A DNA stretch of 64,000 nucleotides from Aeromicrobium erythreum (lineage in GTDB: Bacteria > Actinomycetota > Actinomycetes > Propionibacteriales > Nocardioidaceae): positions 62,001 through 126,000 of the forward strand of contig NZ_CP011502.1 of NCBI RefSeq assembly GCF_001509405.1, in the 5' to 3' direction. A program made the position numbers and the translations under genes. The notes beneath the pieces are model-generated. The model was not told where the DNA came from and made no database searches. It was given only the letters and a program-made list of their open reading frames with translations. Of this stretch, positions 1 through 7,835 are shown piece after piece. Every line of letters starts with the position of its first letter. Within the stretch, counting starts at the first letter, position 1.

Positions 1-229
1 TGTGGGGCTGGGTGCCGCCGCCGGACAGCTGGGTCCAGGCGTAGGCGCCTCCGCCGACGGCAGCCACGGCGACGACCGCGCCGATGCCGAGCGCGATCTT
101 CTTGCCGTTCCCGCCGCCGGCGGCCGACGCGGCCTCGGGTGCGGCGGGCTGCTCGACGGTGGCGTCAGGGGTCGCCGGTCCGTCGGGTGCGGGCGGGGGC
201 GGGGGGCTGGTGGGCGTCTCGTCGCTCAT
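1..229 (-). CDS. DUF3352-like membrane-anchored protein, N-terminal fragment
   Basis: The first 76 residues run off the left edge of the window. What is visible is a proline- and acid-rich N-terminal tail of about 45 residues, a single hydrophobic segment ([20 protein letters not shown]) preceded by lysines, and the start of an exported region (AYAWTQLSGGGTQPH). This tail/helix/SGGGxQP arrangement resembles actinobacterial DUF3352 proteins, which are single-pass membrane proteins of unknown function. The family call is tentative because the diagnostic domain lies outside the window. The gene diverges from the TetR regulator to its right. Confidence 0.6.
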   Translation of the reverse strand, partial: MSDETPTSPPPPPAPDGPATPDATVEQPAAPEAASAAGGGNGKKIALGIGAVVAVAAVGGGAYAWTQLSGGGTQPH

Positions 230-336
230 GGGTCCTCCGAAGAATGGGTGCGTCGCAGCGTACCGATCCTCGACCCCGCTGCGAATCAGAAGTGGGCAGG
301 ACGTACGAGACGTGTGCCACGTGGGGCGACCGCCGA

Positions 337-362
337 ACTAACCGTCAGACTTGCCTGTTTGT
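337..362. promoter_or_regulatory. TetR-type operator upstream of the 387 regulator gene
   Basis: An imperfect 26-bp palindrome with outer arms ACTAAC and GTTTGT lies 24 bp before the GTG start of the TetR gene. It matches the palindrome at 2952-2977 in 20 of 26 positions, including the block CAGxCTTGxCTGTTTGT. Shared sites in front of a TetR gene and a catabolic operon are the usual sign of autoregulation plus operon control. The regulator that binds is inferred. Confidence 0.7.
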
Positions 363-386
363 GCGACCTGCGCCCATGATGCTCTC

Positions 387-983
387 GTGACGACGACCCG
401 GACGCCGCAGGCCGAGCGCACCGCGGCCATGCGGCTGCGGCTCATGGAGGCGACCGTCGAGTGCCTCGTGGAGCTCGGCTGGTCGGGCACGTCGACCACG
501 GTCGTCTCGCAGCGCGCCGGGGTGAGCCGCGGCGCCCAGCTCCACCACTTCCCGAGCAAGCAGGCGCTGGTCGTCGGGGCGGTGGAGCACCTCACCGAGC
601 GTCGACGGCACGCGATGGCCGACACGGTGCGCACGCTGCCCGACGTCGGGCGCACGCGCGCGGTGCTCGACGTGCTGGCCGAGCAGTTCACGTCGCCCGT
701 CTTCTTCGCCGCGCTCGAGCTGTGGGTGGCCGCCCGCACCGACCCCGACCTGCGCGAGGCCGTCGCACCGCTCGAGCGTCGCGTGGGTCGGGAGACGCAC
801 GCGTACGCCCTCGAGCTGCTCGACGTCGACGAGCAGCGAGGCCGCAACCGCGAGCTCGTCCAGGCCACGCTCGACCTGCTGCGCGGGCTCGGCCTCGCCG
901 GCACCCTCACCGACGACAGCCGACGCCGGGCCGCCGTGCTCGACGCGTGGGCCGTCACCCTCGACACCGGACTGGAGCGCTGA
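387..983 (+). CDS. TetR/AcrR family transcriptional regulator
   Basis: A 198-residue protein with an N-terminal helix-turn-helix at residues 15-60 (TSTTVVSQRAGVSRGAQLHHF, then SKQALVVGAVEHL), the classical TetR layout, followed by an all-helical ligand-binding domain. The GTG at 387 is preferred over an upstream in-frame ATG at 351, because translation from 351 would run through the operator. It ends one base before the next gene (985), so the two form a transcription unit. The operator in front of it recurs before the atu-like operon at 3002, so it is probably a local repressor relieved by an acyl-CoA or terpenoid intermediate. The ligand is inference. Confidence 0.9.
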   Translation: MTTTRTPQAERTAAMRLRLMEATVECLVELGWSGTSTTVVSQRAGVSRGAQLHHFPSKQALVVGAVEHLTERRRHAMADTVRTLPDVGRTRAVLDVLAEQFTSPVFFAALELWVAARTDPDLREAVAPLERRVGRETHAYALELLDVDEQRGRNRELVQATLDLLRGLGLAGTLTDDSRRRAAVLDAWAVTLDTGLER

Positions 984-984
984 C

Positions 985-1794
985 ATGTCATCCACGAGCC
1001 CACGGGAACGCCTCGAGCAGGTGCTCGCCGACCTCGCCGCCGAGGGGGACCAGCTCGACGGCTGGGTCGCCGACCTGCCGATCCAGGAGTGGGGTGCCGT
1101 CACGACACCCGAGGGCTGGACCGTCGCCCACCAGGTCGGCCACCTCGCCTGGACCGACGAGACGTCGCTCGCGGCGGTCACCGACGCGGAGGCGTTCGGC
1201 GCGCTGCTGAAGGAGGCGGCGCAGGACCCGACGGGGTACGTCGACACCGCGGCCGACACGTGGGCCGCGAAGCCCGTGCCGATGCTCCTCGACGCCTGGC
1301 GCGCCGGTCGCGACGCCCTCGCCGACGCGCTGCGCGCCGTGCCGGACGGGGAGCGCGTCCCGTGGTTCGGTCCGCCGATGAGCCCGACGTCGATGGCGTC
1401 GGCCCGGTTCATGGAGACGTGGGCGCACGCGCACGACGTCGCCGAGACGTTCGGCATCGAGGTGCCCCGGACCGACCGCGTCCGGCACGTCTGCCACCTC
1501 GGCGTCCGCACCCGCGGCTTCGCCTACGTGATGCGCGGCGAGGAGCCGCCGACGAGCGAGGTGCGGGTCGAGCTCGCGGCGCCGTCGGGCGAGACGTGGA
1601 CGTGGGGCGAGGAGGGCGCGGAGCAGCGGGTCACGGGCGACGCGTGGGACTTCGCCCTGCTCGCGACGCGTCGACGTCACCGCGACGACGTCGACGTCCG
1701 GGCCGACGGCGCGGACGCCGACCACTGGCTCGACGTCGCGCAGGCCTTCGCCGGACTCCCCGGTGCCGACCCGAAGCGGCTCTCGGAGCGCTGA
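985..1794 (+). CDS. TIGR03084 family metal-binding protein (DinB/maleylpyruvate-isomerase-like)
   Basis: A 269-residue protein with the TIGR03084 pattern: an N-terminal four-helix DinB-like bundle with candidate metal ligands in GWTVAHQVGHLAWTD and ETWAHAHDV, and a C-terminal region (RGFAYVMRGEEPP...VRVELAAPSGETWTWG) typical of the family. Related folds serve mycothiol-dependent isomerases, but no activity is established for TIGR03084 proteins. It starts one base after the TetR gene and shares its operator, so it is expected to respond to the same signal as the atu-like operon. The start is ATG and the length is normal for the family. Confidence 0.85.
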   Translation: MSSTSPRERLEQVLADLAAEGDQLDGWVADLPIQEWGAVTTPEGWTVAHQVGHLAWTDETSLAAVTDAEAFGALLKEAAQDPTGYVDTAADTWAAKPVPMLLDAWRAGRDALADALRAVPDGERVPWFGPPMSPTSMASARFMETWAHAHDVAETFGIEVPRTDRVRHVCHLGVRTRGFAYVMRGEEPPTSEVRVELAAPSGETWTWGEEGAEQRVTGDAWDFALLATRRRHRDDVDVRADGADADHWLDVAQAFAGLPGADPKRLSER

Positions 1795-1816
1795 GGCCCG
1801 AGCGCAGGCGCCTGCG

Positions 1817-2152
1817 TCACTCCTGCGACCGTGGTCGCGGCGTGCCCGGCACGACGGTGCGGGGGCTCGGTGCCGCCGCCGGGTGCCGTCGCAGCTGCGG
1901 GGTGCGGGTGCGGATCGGGCGAGGTCGCACGAACGACGCCTCCATCCAGTGGGCTCGCTCGTCGCCGGTCCTCGGGTCCCAGAAGTCGCAGAGGATCAGC
2001 TTTCCCGACCGGTGCGTGGCCCACGCCGGCACGGTCTCCTTCATCGGCCCGTCGTCGTGCTGCCACAGGCAGCCCACCCACACGGGACGCGGCTGCGGGA
2101 GCGGCACGCCGCCCGTGGTGGGCGCCGGCTGCTCGTTGACCAGGCTGCTCAT
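1817..2152 (-). CDS. Small hypothetical protein
   Basis: A 111-residue protein that I do not recognise. Its codon use has the strong G/C third position of neighbouring genes and its composition is natural (five Trp in the central part, balanced acidic and basic residues), which argues for a real gene. The core VWVGCLWQHDDGPM...AWATHRSGKLILCDFWDP...HWMEASFV looks like a compact beta-rich domain. The last 40 residues are rich in Pro and Arg and probably disordered. There is no signal peptide or membrane helix. It is convergent with the TIGR03084 gene. Confidence 0.6.
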   Translation of the reverse strand: MSSLVNEQPAPTTGGVPLPQPRPVWVGCLWQHDDGPMKETVPAWATHRSGKLILCDFWDPRTGDERAHWMEASFVRPRPIRTRTPQLRRHPAAAPSPRTVVPGTPRPRSQE

Positions 2153-2382
2153 GACTGGTCGCCGCCGCCTGTGCGGGCGGCCTGGTCGATCGACGGGCCA
2201 CTGGTCATGTGAGGTGTCATCGGTGGCTCCCTGCTCCGAGGAGGGCGCAACGGTCCCGGTGCCGCTGCAGTTCGTCCCACCCTGCGCGCGTCGAGGCGAG
2301 GTCAGACGGGCCCGACCGAGAACTCAGTAGCCGCGAGGAGGAGAACGCGTAGCGCGGACCGCTCGCACGTGGATGCGGCAGG

Positions 2383-2913
2383 TCAGCGCGCGTCGCTGCC
2401 GCGCACTGCCGTGTCCAGGACGACGAGCAGCTCCTCCAGCCGGGTGCGACCGCGCCGAGGCCGGGGGTAACGGCGCAGCACCGCGGGCACAGGAGGCGCG
2501 GCGCGCTCGGCCAGTGTGGCCCGCACGACCCCGACGTCCTCGCCGCGTAGCTCGGCGACTCGTGCCACGCAGGCTGCCGACCGCAGGACGTGCCCGACCT
2601 GGGTCGCCTGGGCGAGCGGGTGCAGGTAGGCCGCGCCCGCCGCGTCCGCGCAGGCCAGTGCAGCGAGACGGGCCACCTCGTCGGGTGCGTCCCGGGCGGC
2701 CCGGTGGGCGGCGAAGGCGGTCGTGCGCTGACGGTTCGAGCGCGCGGCACCGTCGGCGAAGGCCCGCGCGGCGTCGAGCGCCTCTCGCGGACGCGCGTCG
2801 TCGTCGACGGCCGACTCGAAGACGGGCAGGACGTCGGCAGCGCAGGCAGCCGCGAACCGCACCACGGCGCGCAGCTCCTCGACGGTGAGGTCGAGACCGG
2901 GCGGTGTGGGCAT
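2383..2913 (-). CDS. Putative immunity protein (Imm-like, PF21805 type)
   Basis: A 176-residue all-helical protein. The sequence LTVEELRAVVRFAAACAADVLPVFE, the PREALDAARAFADG motif, a long Ala-rich AAHRAAR segment and the YLHPLAQATQVGHVLRSAA motif match the Imm-like putative immunity family, which is usually found as a stand-alone cytoplasmic protein in actinobacteria. No toxin gene is adjacent, so the immunity role is only the family's default name. The ATG at 2913 is used because the upstream in-frame extension passes through the palindromic operator at 2952-2977. It diverges from the atu-like operon and may be touched by the same regulator. Confidence 0.75.
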   Translation of the reverse strand: MPTPPGLDLTVEELRAVVRFAAACAADVLPVFESAVDDDARPREALDAARAFADGAARSNRQRTTAFAAHRAARDAPDEVARLAALACADAAGAAYLHPLAQATQVGHVLRSAACVARVAELRGEDVGVVRATLAERAAPPVPAVLRRYPRPRRGRTRLEELLVVLDTAVRGSDAR

Positions 2914-2951
2914 GCCCTCATGGTGCCGGGTAGTCGGCGGACCGTCCAAGA

Positions 2952-2977
2952 ACAAACAAGCAGGCTTGACTGTTTGT
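2952..2977. promoter_or_regulatory. TetR-type operator upstream of the atu-like operon
   Basis: A 26-bp inverted repeat with arms ACAAACA and TGTTTGT; it also contains the perfect inner repeat CAAGC-AG-GCTTG (2957-2968). It lies 24 bp before the GTG start at 3002 and 38 bp before the divergent Imm-like gene. It matches the site at 337-362 in front of the TetR gene in 20 of 26 positions and the spacing to the start codon is the same (24 bp). Regulation by the 387 TetR protein is inferred from this identity. Confidence 0.75.
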
Positions 2978-3001
2978 AACGTCCGGTGCGATGCTGCCGA
3001 G

Positions 3002-4750
3002 GTGACCGTCCGCATCGGCAACTGCTCCGGCTACTACGGCGACCGGCCTACCGCGTTCCGGGAGATGCTGGAGGGCGGCGAGCTCGACTACCTCACCGGC
3101 GACTACCTGGCCGAGCTGACCATGCTCATCCTCGGCAAGGACCGGATGAAGGACCCCGAGGCCGGCTACGCGAAGACCTTCCTGCGCCAGCTGCAGGACG
3201 GACTCGCGCTCGCCCGCGAGAAGGGCGTGAAGGTCGTCGCCAACGCCGGCGGCCTCAACCCGGCCGGCCTCGCCGCACGCATCCGCGAGCTGGCGCAGGA
3301 GCAGGGGATCGACGTGCAGGTCGCGCACGTGGAGGGTGACGACCTGCTGCCGCGGGCGGCCGAGCTCGGCCTGAGCGACGTCGGCGGAGGCAGCCTGCTC
3401 ACCGCCAACGCCTACCTCGGGGCGTTCGGCATCGCCGCAGCGCTCGACGCCGGCGCCGACGTCGTCGTCACCGGCCGTGTCACCGACGCCTCGGTCGTCA
3501 TGGGTCCGGCCATCCACGCGCACGGCTGGGGCCGCGACGACCTCGACGCGCTCGCCGGCGCCCTGGTCGCCGGCCACGTGATCGAGTGCGGCACGCAGGC
3601 CACCGGCGGCAACTTCAGCGGCTTCCGCGACCTCGACACCTGGCGTCCGCTCGGCTTCCCCGTCGCGGAGGTCGACGCCGACGGCAGCAGCGTCATCACC
3701 AAGCACGCGAGCACCGGCACGACGGAGACCGGCGGAGCCGTCACCGTCGACACCGTCACCGCACAGCTGCTCTACGAGGTGCAGGGTCCGGCCTACCTCA
3801 ACCCCGACGTCGTCGCGCACCTCGACACCCTCGCCCTGACGCAGGAGGGCCCCGACCGGGTCCGCATCAGCGGCGTCCGCGGCACGCCGCCGCCCGCCAC
3901 CACGAAGGTCTGCCTCAACCTGCTCGGCGGGTTCCGCAACGGCGTCGACCTGCTCCTCACCGGCCTCGACATCGAGGCGAAGGCCGCGTGGGTGCGTCGG
4001 GAGGTGGAGGCGGCGCTGCAGGACGACCCGCCGGACGAGCTCGTGTGGACCCTCGACCGCACCGACGTCTACGACCCGCCCACCCAGGCCTCGGCCACGT
4101 CCTACCTGCGGTGCGCCGCCAAGAGCAGCCGGCCCGAGCCGGTCGGCCGCGCGTTCAGCGACGCGTTCGTCAACGTCGCGCTCGCGTCGTACCCGGGCTT
4201 CACGCTCACCGCCCCGCCCGGGCGCGGCACGCCGTACGGCGTGTACCGCCCGGCGTACGTGCCGCAGTCGGAGGTCCCGCACGTCGTCGTGCACGCCGAC
4301 GGCCGACGTGAGGACGTGGCCCCACCCGCCACGACCGCCGACGTCGCGGTGGAGCCGGCTGACGTGACCGCCGCTCCCGACCTCGGCGCGAGCCAGCCCC
4401 GGCCGCTCGGCGAGCTCGTGCACGCGCGCTCCGGCGACAAGGGCGGCGACGCGAACGTCGGGCTCTGGATCCCCGCCGACCACCCGCGCCGCGCCGACGC
4501 CGTCGCGTGGCTCGTCGGCATCGTCAACGCCGGCTGGGTGCAGGGGATGCTGCCCGAGGCCGCCGACCTCGACGTCGACGTGCACCCGCTGCCGAACCTC
4601 GGCGGCGTCAACGTCGTCGTCCACGGCCTGCTGGGAGAGGGCGTGTCGTCGTCGACCCGGCTCGACCCGCAGGCCAAGGCGGTCGGTGAGTGGCTGCGCG
4701 CCCGCGTGACCGCAGTGCCCACCCGACTCCTCGAAGGACGACGCCCGTGA
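3002..4750 (+). CDS. atuA: AtuA-family protein (DUF1446 plus C-terminal ferredoxin-fold domain)
   Basis: A 582-residue protein of the acyclic terpene utilization AtuA family. The N-terminal DUF1446 domain fills about residues 1-450, with conserved GNCSGYYGDR, VVANAGGLNPAGLA, VVVTGRVTDASVV and GHVIECGTQATGGNFSG blocks. The C-terminal AtuA-like ferredoxin-fold domain (about 470-570) contains LVHARSGDKGGDANVGLW. AtuA is required for growth on citronellol-type terpenes in Pseudomonas, but its reaction is not settled. The GTG at 3002 follows the operator by 24 bp and leaves the family's usual N-terminus (TVRIGNCSGYYGD). Its stop overlaps the next start as GTGA, so it leads a tightly coupled operon. 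Confidence 0.9.
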   Translation: MTVRIGNCSGYYGDRPTAFREMLEGGELDYLTGDYLAELTMLILGKDRMKDPEAGYAKTFLRQLQDGLALAREKGVKVVANAGGLNPAGLAARIRELAQEQGIDVQVAHVEGDDLLPRAAELGLSDVGGGSLLTANAYLGAFGIAAALDAGADVVVTGRVTDASVVMGPAIHAHGWGRDDLDALAGALVAGHVIECGTQATGGNFSGFRDLDTWRPLGFPVAEVDADGSSVITKHASTGTTETGGAVTVDTVTAQLLYEVQGPAYLNPDVVAHLDTLALTQEGPDRVRISGVRGTPPPATTKVCLNLLGGFRNGVDLLLTGLDIEAKAAWVRREVEAALQDDPPDELVWTLDRTDVYDPPTQASATSYLRCAAKSSRPEPVGRAFSDAFVNVALASYPGFTLTAPPGRGTPYGVYRPAYVPQSEVPHVVVHADGRREDVAPPATTADVAVEPADVTAAPDLGASQPRPLGELVHARSGDKGGDANVGLWIPADHPRRADAVAWLVGIVNAGWVQGMLPEAADLDVDVHPLPNLGGVNVVVHGLLGEGVSSSTRLDPQAKAVGEWLRARVTAVPTRLLEGRRP

Positions 4751-5928
4751 CCACCTCCCACAGCGACCTGTTCGCGACCCCCGAGCGGCAGGCCCTGCGC
4801 ACCGCCGTCGAGCAGTTCACCACCCGCGAGATCGTGCCGCACCTGCCGCAGTGGGAGGACGACGGCCAGCTCCCGCGCGAGCTGCACGCGGCCACCGCGA
4901 AGGCCGGCTTCCTCGCCGTCGGGTACCCCGAGGAGGTCGGCGGTGCCGGCGGCGACGCCGTCGACGCGTGCGTCGTCACCGAGGCGATGCTCGCGGCCGG
5001 CGGCTCCACCGGTCTGCAGGCCAGCCTGTTCACGCACTCCATCGCCCTGCCGCACATCATCGACGCGGCGTCGTCGGGCGCCGGTGGCTCGCGGCTCGTC
5101 GACCTGTACGTCCGGCCGACGCTGGCGGGGGAGAAGATCGGCTCGCTCGGCGTCACCGAGCCCAGCGGCGGCTCTGACGTCGCGAACATCCGCACCCGCG
5201 CGGTGCGCGACGGCGACCACTACGTCGTCAACGGCGCGAAGACGTTCATCACCTCGGGCGTGCGGGCCGACTTCGTCACGACCGCCGTCCGCACCGGCGG
5301 GGACGGTCACGCCGGGATCTCGCTGCTCGTCATCGACAAGGACACGCCCGGTTTCACGGTGAGCAGGAGCCTGCGCAAGATGGGCTGGCACTGCTCCGAC
5401 ACCGCTGAGCTCGCCTTCGACGACGTCCGCGTGCCCGTCGAGAACCTCGTCGGCGAGGAGAACGGCGGCTTCTACCTCGTCATGCAGCAGTTCGTCGGCG
5501 AGCGGCTCGGGCTGGCCGTGCAGGCGTACGGCACCGCCCAGCGGGCACTCGACCTCGCCGTGGCGTACGCCCGCGAGCGCGACACGTTCGGCAAGCCGCT
5601 CATCGCGCGCCAGGTGATCCGCCACAAGCTCGTCGAGATGCACGCCCGCACGTCGGCCGCGCGGGCCCTGACCCGGCAGGCGCTGGTCCGCTCGCTGGAG
5701 ACGCCCAAGACCGACCCGTCGCTCATCCTCGACGCCGTCACCGCCAAGAACGTCGCCGTCGCCGCCGTCGAGCACGTGGTGCACGAGGCCGTGCAGGTCT
5801 TCGGCGGCATGGGCTACATGCGCGAGTCCGAGATCGACCGCCACTACCGCGACGCCCGCATCCTCGGCATCGGCGGCGGCGCCACCGAGGTGATGAAGGA
5901 CCTGTCCGCGAAGCTGCTGGGCTACTGA
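4747..5928 (+). CDS. Acyl-CoA dehydrogenase (AtuD/citronellyl-CoA dehydrogenase-like)
   Basis: A 393-residue FAD-dependent acyl-CoA dehydrogenase with the expected blocks: the middle domain (GSLGVTEPSGGSDVANIRT, VVNGAKTFITSG), YARERDTFGKPL, and the C-terminal QVFGGMGYMRESEIDRHYRDAR. At the position of the usual C-terminal catalytic Glu (YEGT in medium-chain enzymes) there is GIGGGATEV. A Glu is present instead in GERLGLAVQAYG, where isovaleryl-CoA-type enzymes carry their base, suggesting a branched-chain substrate. It overlaps atuA by 4 bp and precedes the carboxylase. In context it would introduce the alpha,beta double bond before carboxylation. The substrate is inferred. Confidence 0.9.
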   Translation: MTTSHSDLFATPERQALRTAVEQFTTREIVPHLPQWEDDGQLPRELHAATAKAGFLAVGYPEEVGGAGGDAVDACVVTEAMLAAGGSTGLQASLFTHSIALPHIIDAASSGAGGSRLVDLYVRPTLAGEKIGSLGVTEPSGGSDVANIRTRAVRDGDHYVVNGAKTFITSGVRADFVTTAVRTGGDGHAGISLLVIDKDTPGFTVSRSLRKMGWHCSDTAELAFDDVRVPVENLVGEENGGFYLVMQQFVGERLGLAVQAYGTAQRALDLAVAYARERDTFGKPLIARQVIRHKLVEMHARTSAARALTRQALVRSLETPKTDPSLILDAVTAKNVAVAAVEHVVHEAVQVFGGMGYMRESEIDRHYRDARILGIGGGATEVMKDLSAKLLGY

Positions 5929-5938
5929 GAGGCATGCC

Positions 5939-7528
5939 GTGAAGACCACCATCGACCCGACGTCGGCCGCCTACGCCGACAACCGCGCCCAGATGCTGGA
6001 GCGCGTCGCCGACCTCGCCGAGCAGCACGCGAAGGCGCTCGCCGGGGGAGGGGAGAAGTACGTCGCGCGGCACCACGCGCGCGGCAAGCTGACCGCCCGC
6101 GAGCGCATCGAGCTGCTCGTCGACCCCGACACCCCGTTCCTCGAGCTCGGCGCGCTCGCCGGCTGGGGCACCGACTTCACCGTCGGCGGCTCGATCATCA
6201 CCGGCATCGGCGTCGTCGAGGGCGTCGAGTGCATGATCGTCGCCAACGACCCCACGGTGAAGGGTGGCTCGTCGAACCCGGTCACCGTCAAGAAGGGCTT
6301 CCGCGCCGCGCAGGTGGCCGAGGAGAACGGCCTCCCGACGATCAACCTCGTCGAGTCCGGCGGCGCCGACCTGCCCACGCAGAAGGACATCTTCATCCCG
6401 GGTGGCGCGAGCTTTCGCAACATCACCCGCGCCAGCGAGGACCGACGTCCGACCGTCGCGCTCGTCTTCGGCAACTCCACCGCCGGCGGCGCGTACATCC
6501 CCGGCATGAGCGACTACGTGATCATGGTCGACGGTGGCGCCAAGGTGTTCCTCGGTGGACCGCCGCTCGTGAAGATGGCCACCGGCGAGGAGTCCGACGA
6601 CGAGTCGCTCGGCGGTGCGTCGATGCACGCGAAGACGTCGGGCCTGGCCGACTACCTCGCCGTCGACGAGCACGACGCGATCCGGCTCGGCCGCCAGGTC
6701 GTGCGCCGGCTCAACTGGCGCAAGAAGGGCGCGACCCCGCGCGCCGACTACGCCGAGCCGGTCCTCGACGGCGAGGACCTGCTCGGCATCGTCCCCACCG
6801 ACCTGAAGATCCCCTTCGACCCGCGCGAGGTCATCGCCCGGCTCGTCGACGGCAGCGAGTTCGACGAGTTCAAGCCGCTCTACGGCTCGAGCCTCGTCAC
6901 CGGCTACGCGCAGCTGCACGGCTACCCGATCGGCATCCTCGCGAACGCGCAAGGGGTGCTGTTCAGCGCCGAGGCGCAGAAGGCCGCGCAGTTCATCCAG
7001 CTGGCCAACCAGACCGACACGCCCCTGCTGTTCCTGCACAACACGACCGGCTACATGGTCGGTGCGGAGTATGAGCAGGGCGGCATCATCAAGCACGGCG
7101 CCCAGATGATCAACGCCGTCTCCAACTCCAAGGTCCCGCACCTGTCGGTCGTCATGGGCGCCTCCTACGGCGCCGGGCACTACGGCATGAGCGGACGCGC
7201 CTACGACCCGCGCTTCATGTTCAGCTGGGTCGGTGCGAAGTCGGCCGTGATGGGCCCCGCGCAGCTCGCGGGCGTCATGGAGATCGTCGCCCGCCAGTCG
7301 GCGGAGTCGAAGGGACAGCCGTTCGACGCCGAGGGCTTCCGGGGCGTCAAGGACTACGTCGAGCAGCAGATCGAGGAGCAGTCGCTCGCCTACTTCACGT
7401 CGGGCATGGGCTACGACGACGGCGTCATCGACCCCCGCGACACCCGCGCGATCCTCGGCATCTGCCTGTCGGCCATCCACACCGCCCCCGTCGAGGGCGC
7501 CCGCGGCTACGGGGTGTTCCGCCTGTGA
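5939..7528 (+). CDS. Acyl-CoA carboxylase carboxyltransferase (beta) subunit, AtuC/MccB-like
   Basis: A 529-residue carboxyltransferase with the ClpP/crotonase-like N-CT and C-CT halves. Visible landmarks are GKLTARERIELLVDP, CMIVANDPTVKGG, GGASFRNITRAS, FGNSTAGGAYIPGMSDY (acyl-CoA oxyanion region) and, in the second half, GGIIKHGAQMINAVSNSKVPHLSVVMGASYGAGHYGMSGRAYDPRF. The length and FGNSTAGGAYIPGMSDY fit the methylcrotonyl-/geranyl-CoA carboxylase group rather than propionyl-CoA carboxylase. It starts with GTG 10 bp after the dehydrogenase and should pair with the biotin-carrying subunit at 7836. The choice between methylcrotonyl-CoA and geranyl-CoA cannot be made from the sequence; the AtuA neighbour favours a terpenoid-type substrate. 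Confidence 0.9.
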   Translation: MKTTIDPTSAAYADNRAQMLERVADLAEQHAKALAGGGEKYVARHHARGKLTARERIELLVDPDTPFLELGALAGWGTDFTVGGSIITGIGVVEGVECMIVANDPTVKGGSSNPVTVKKGFRAAQVAEENGLPTINLVESGGADLPTQKDIFIPGGASFRNITRASEDRRPTVALVFGNSTAGGAYIPGMSDYVIMVDGGAKVFLGGPPLVKMATGEESDDESLGGASMHAKTSGLADYLAVDEHDAIRLGRQVVRRLNWRKKGATPRADYAEPVLDGEDLLGIVPTDLKIPFDPREVIARLVDGSEFDEFKPLYGSSLVTGYAQLHGYPIGILANAQGVLFSAEAQKAAQFIQLANQTDTPLLFLHNTTGYMVGAEYEQGGIIKHGAQMINAVSNSKVPHLSVVMGASYGAGHYGMSGRAYDPRFMFSWVGAKSAVMGPAQLAGVMEIVARQSAESKGQPFDAEGFRGVKDYVEQQIEEQSLAYFTSGMGYDDGVIDPRDTRAILGICLSAIHTAPVEGARGYGVFRL

Positions 7529-7540
7529 CGCGCGCACGCC

Positions 7541-7593
7541 GCTGGTCGAGTGCCTCCACGAGCGCCAGCGAGGGGAGGCGTATCGAGACCACC
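7541..7593 (+). repeat. Dispersed palindromic repeat family A, copy 1
   Basis: Begins with GCTGGTCGAG and ends with TATCGAGACCACC, the two termini shared by all three copies in the 7529-7835 gap. The termini GGTCGAG and the reverse complement of CGAGACC are partly complementary, so each copy can fold. No ORF or promoter is convincing inside. Similar elements are scattered through many Nocardioidaceae-type genomes (general knowledge, not checked here). Confidence 0.75.
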
Positions 7594-7636
7594 CCGAGCC
7601 GACGCTGGGACTCGCTCCACGCTGATCCGTTGCCGA

Positions 7637-7697
7637 GTGGTCTCGATACGTCACGACCAGCTCGCTGGCGCTCGCCGTCGTGCCTACTCGACCAGCG
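7637..7697 (-). repeat. Dispersed palindromic repeat family A, copy 2 (inverted)
   Basis: Same element in opposite orientation: it starts GTGGTCTCGATACG and ends TACTCGACCAGCG. The inner part differs from copy 1 but keeps short inverted repeats (AGCTCGCTGGCGCTCG). It sits head to head with copy 3, separated by 10 bp. Confidence 0.75.
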
Positions 7698-7707
7698 GAA
7701 CCGTGTC

Positions 7708-7791
7708 GCTGGTCGAGTAGCGCGGAGCCGCTGGGGGCACCTCCCGCTTGCGGGGGCCGCAGGAGCGTGCTCCGGGCGTATCGAGACCACC
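7708..7791 (+). repeat. Dispersed palindromic repeat family A, copy 3
   Basis: Starts GCTGGTCGAGTAGCG and ends GCGTATCGAGACCACC, with an enlarged centre containing the hairpin CCCGCTTGCGGG. The three copies fill a 307-bp gap between the beta and alpha carboxylase subunit genes, the only large gap between otherwise overlapping operon members apart from 10931-11071. The alpha subunit's own ribosome site lies downstream of the repeats (CGAAAGGA, 7821-7828). Confidence 0.75.
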
Positions 7792-7835
7792 CTGGCCGGA
7801 TCAGCGCTCCTGCTGACGATCGAAAGGACCTCCTC

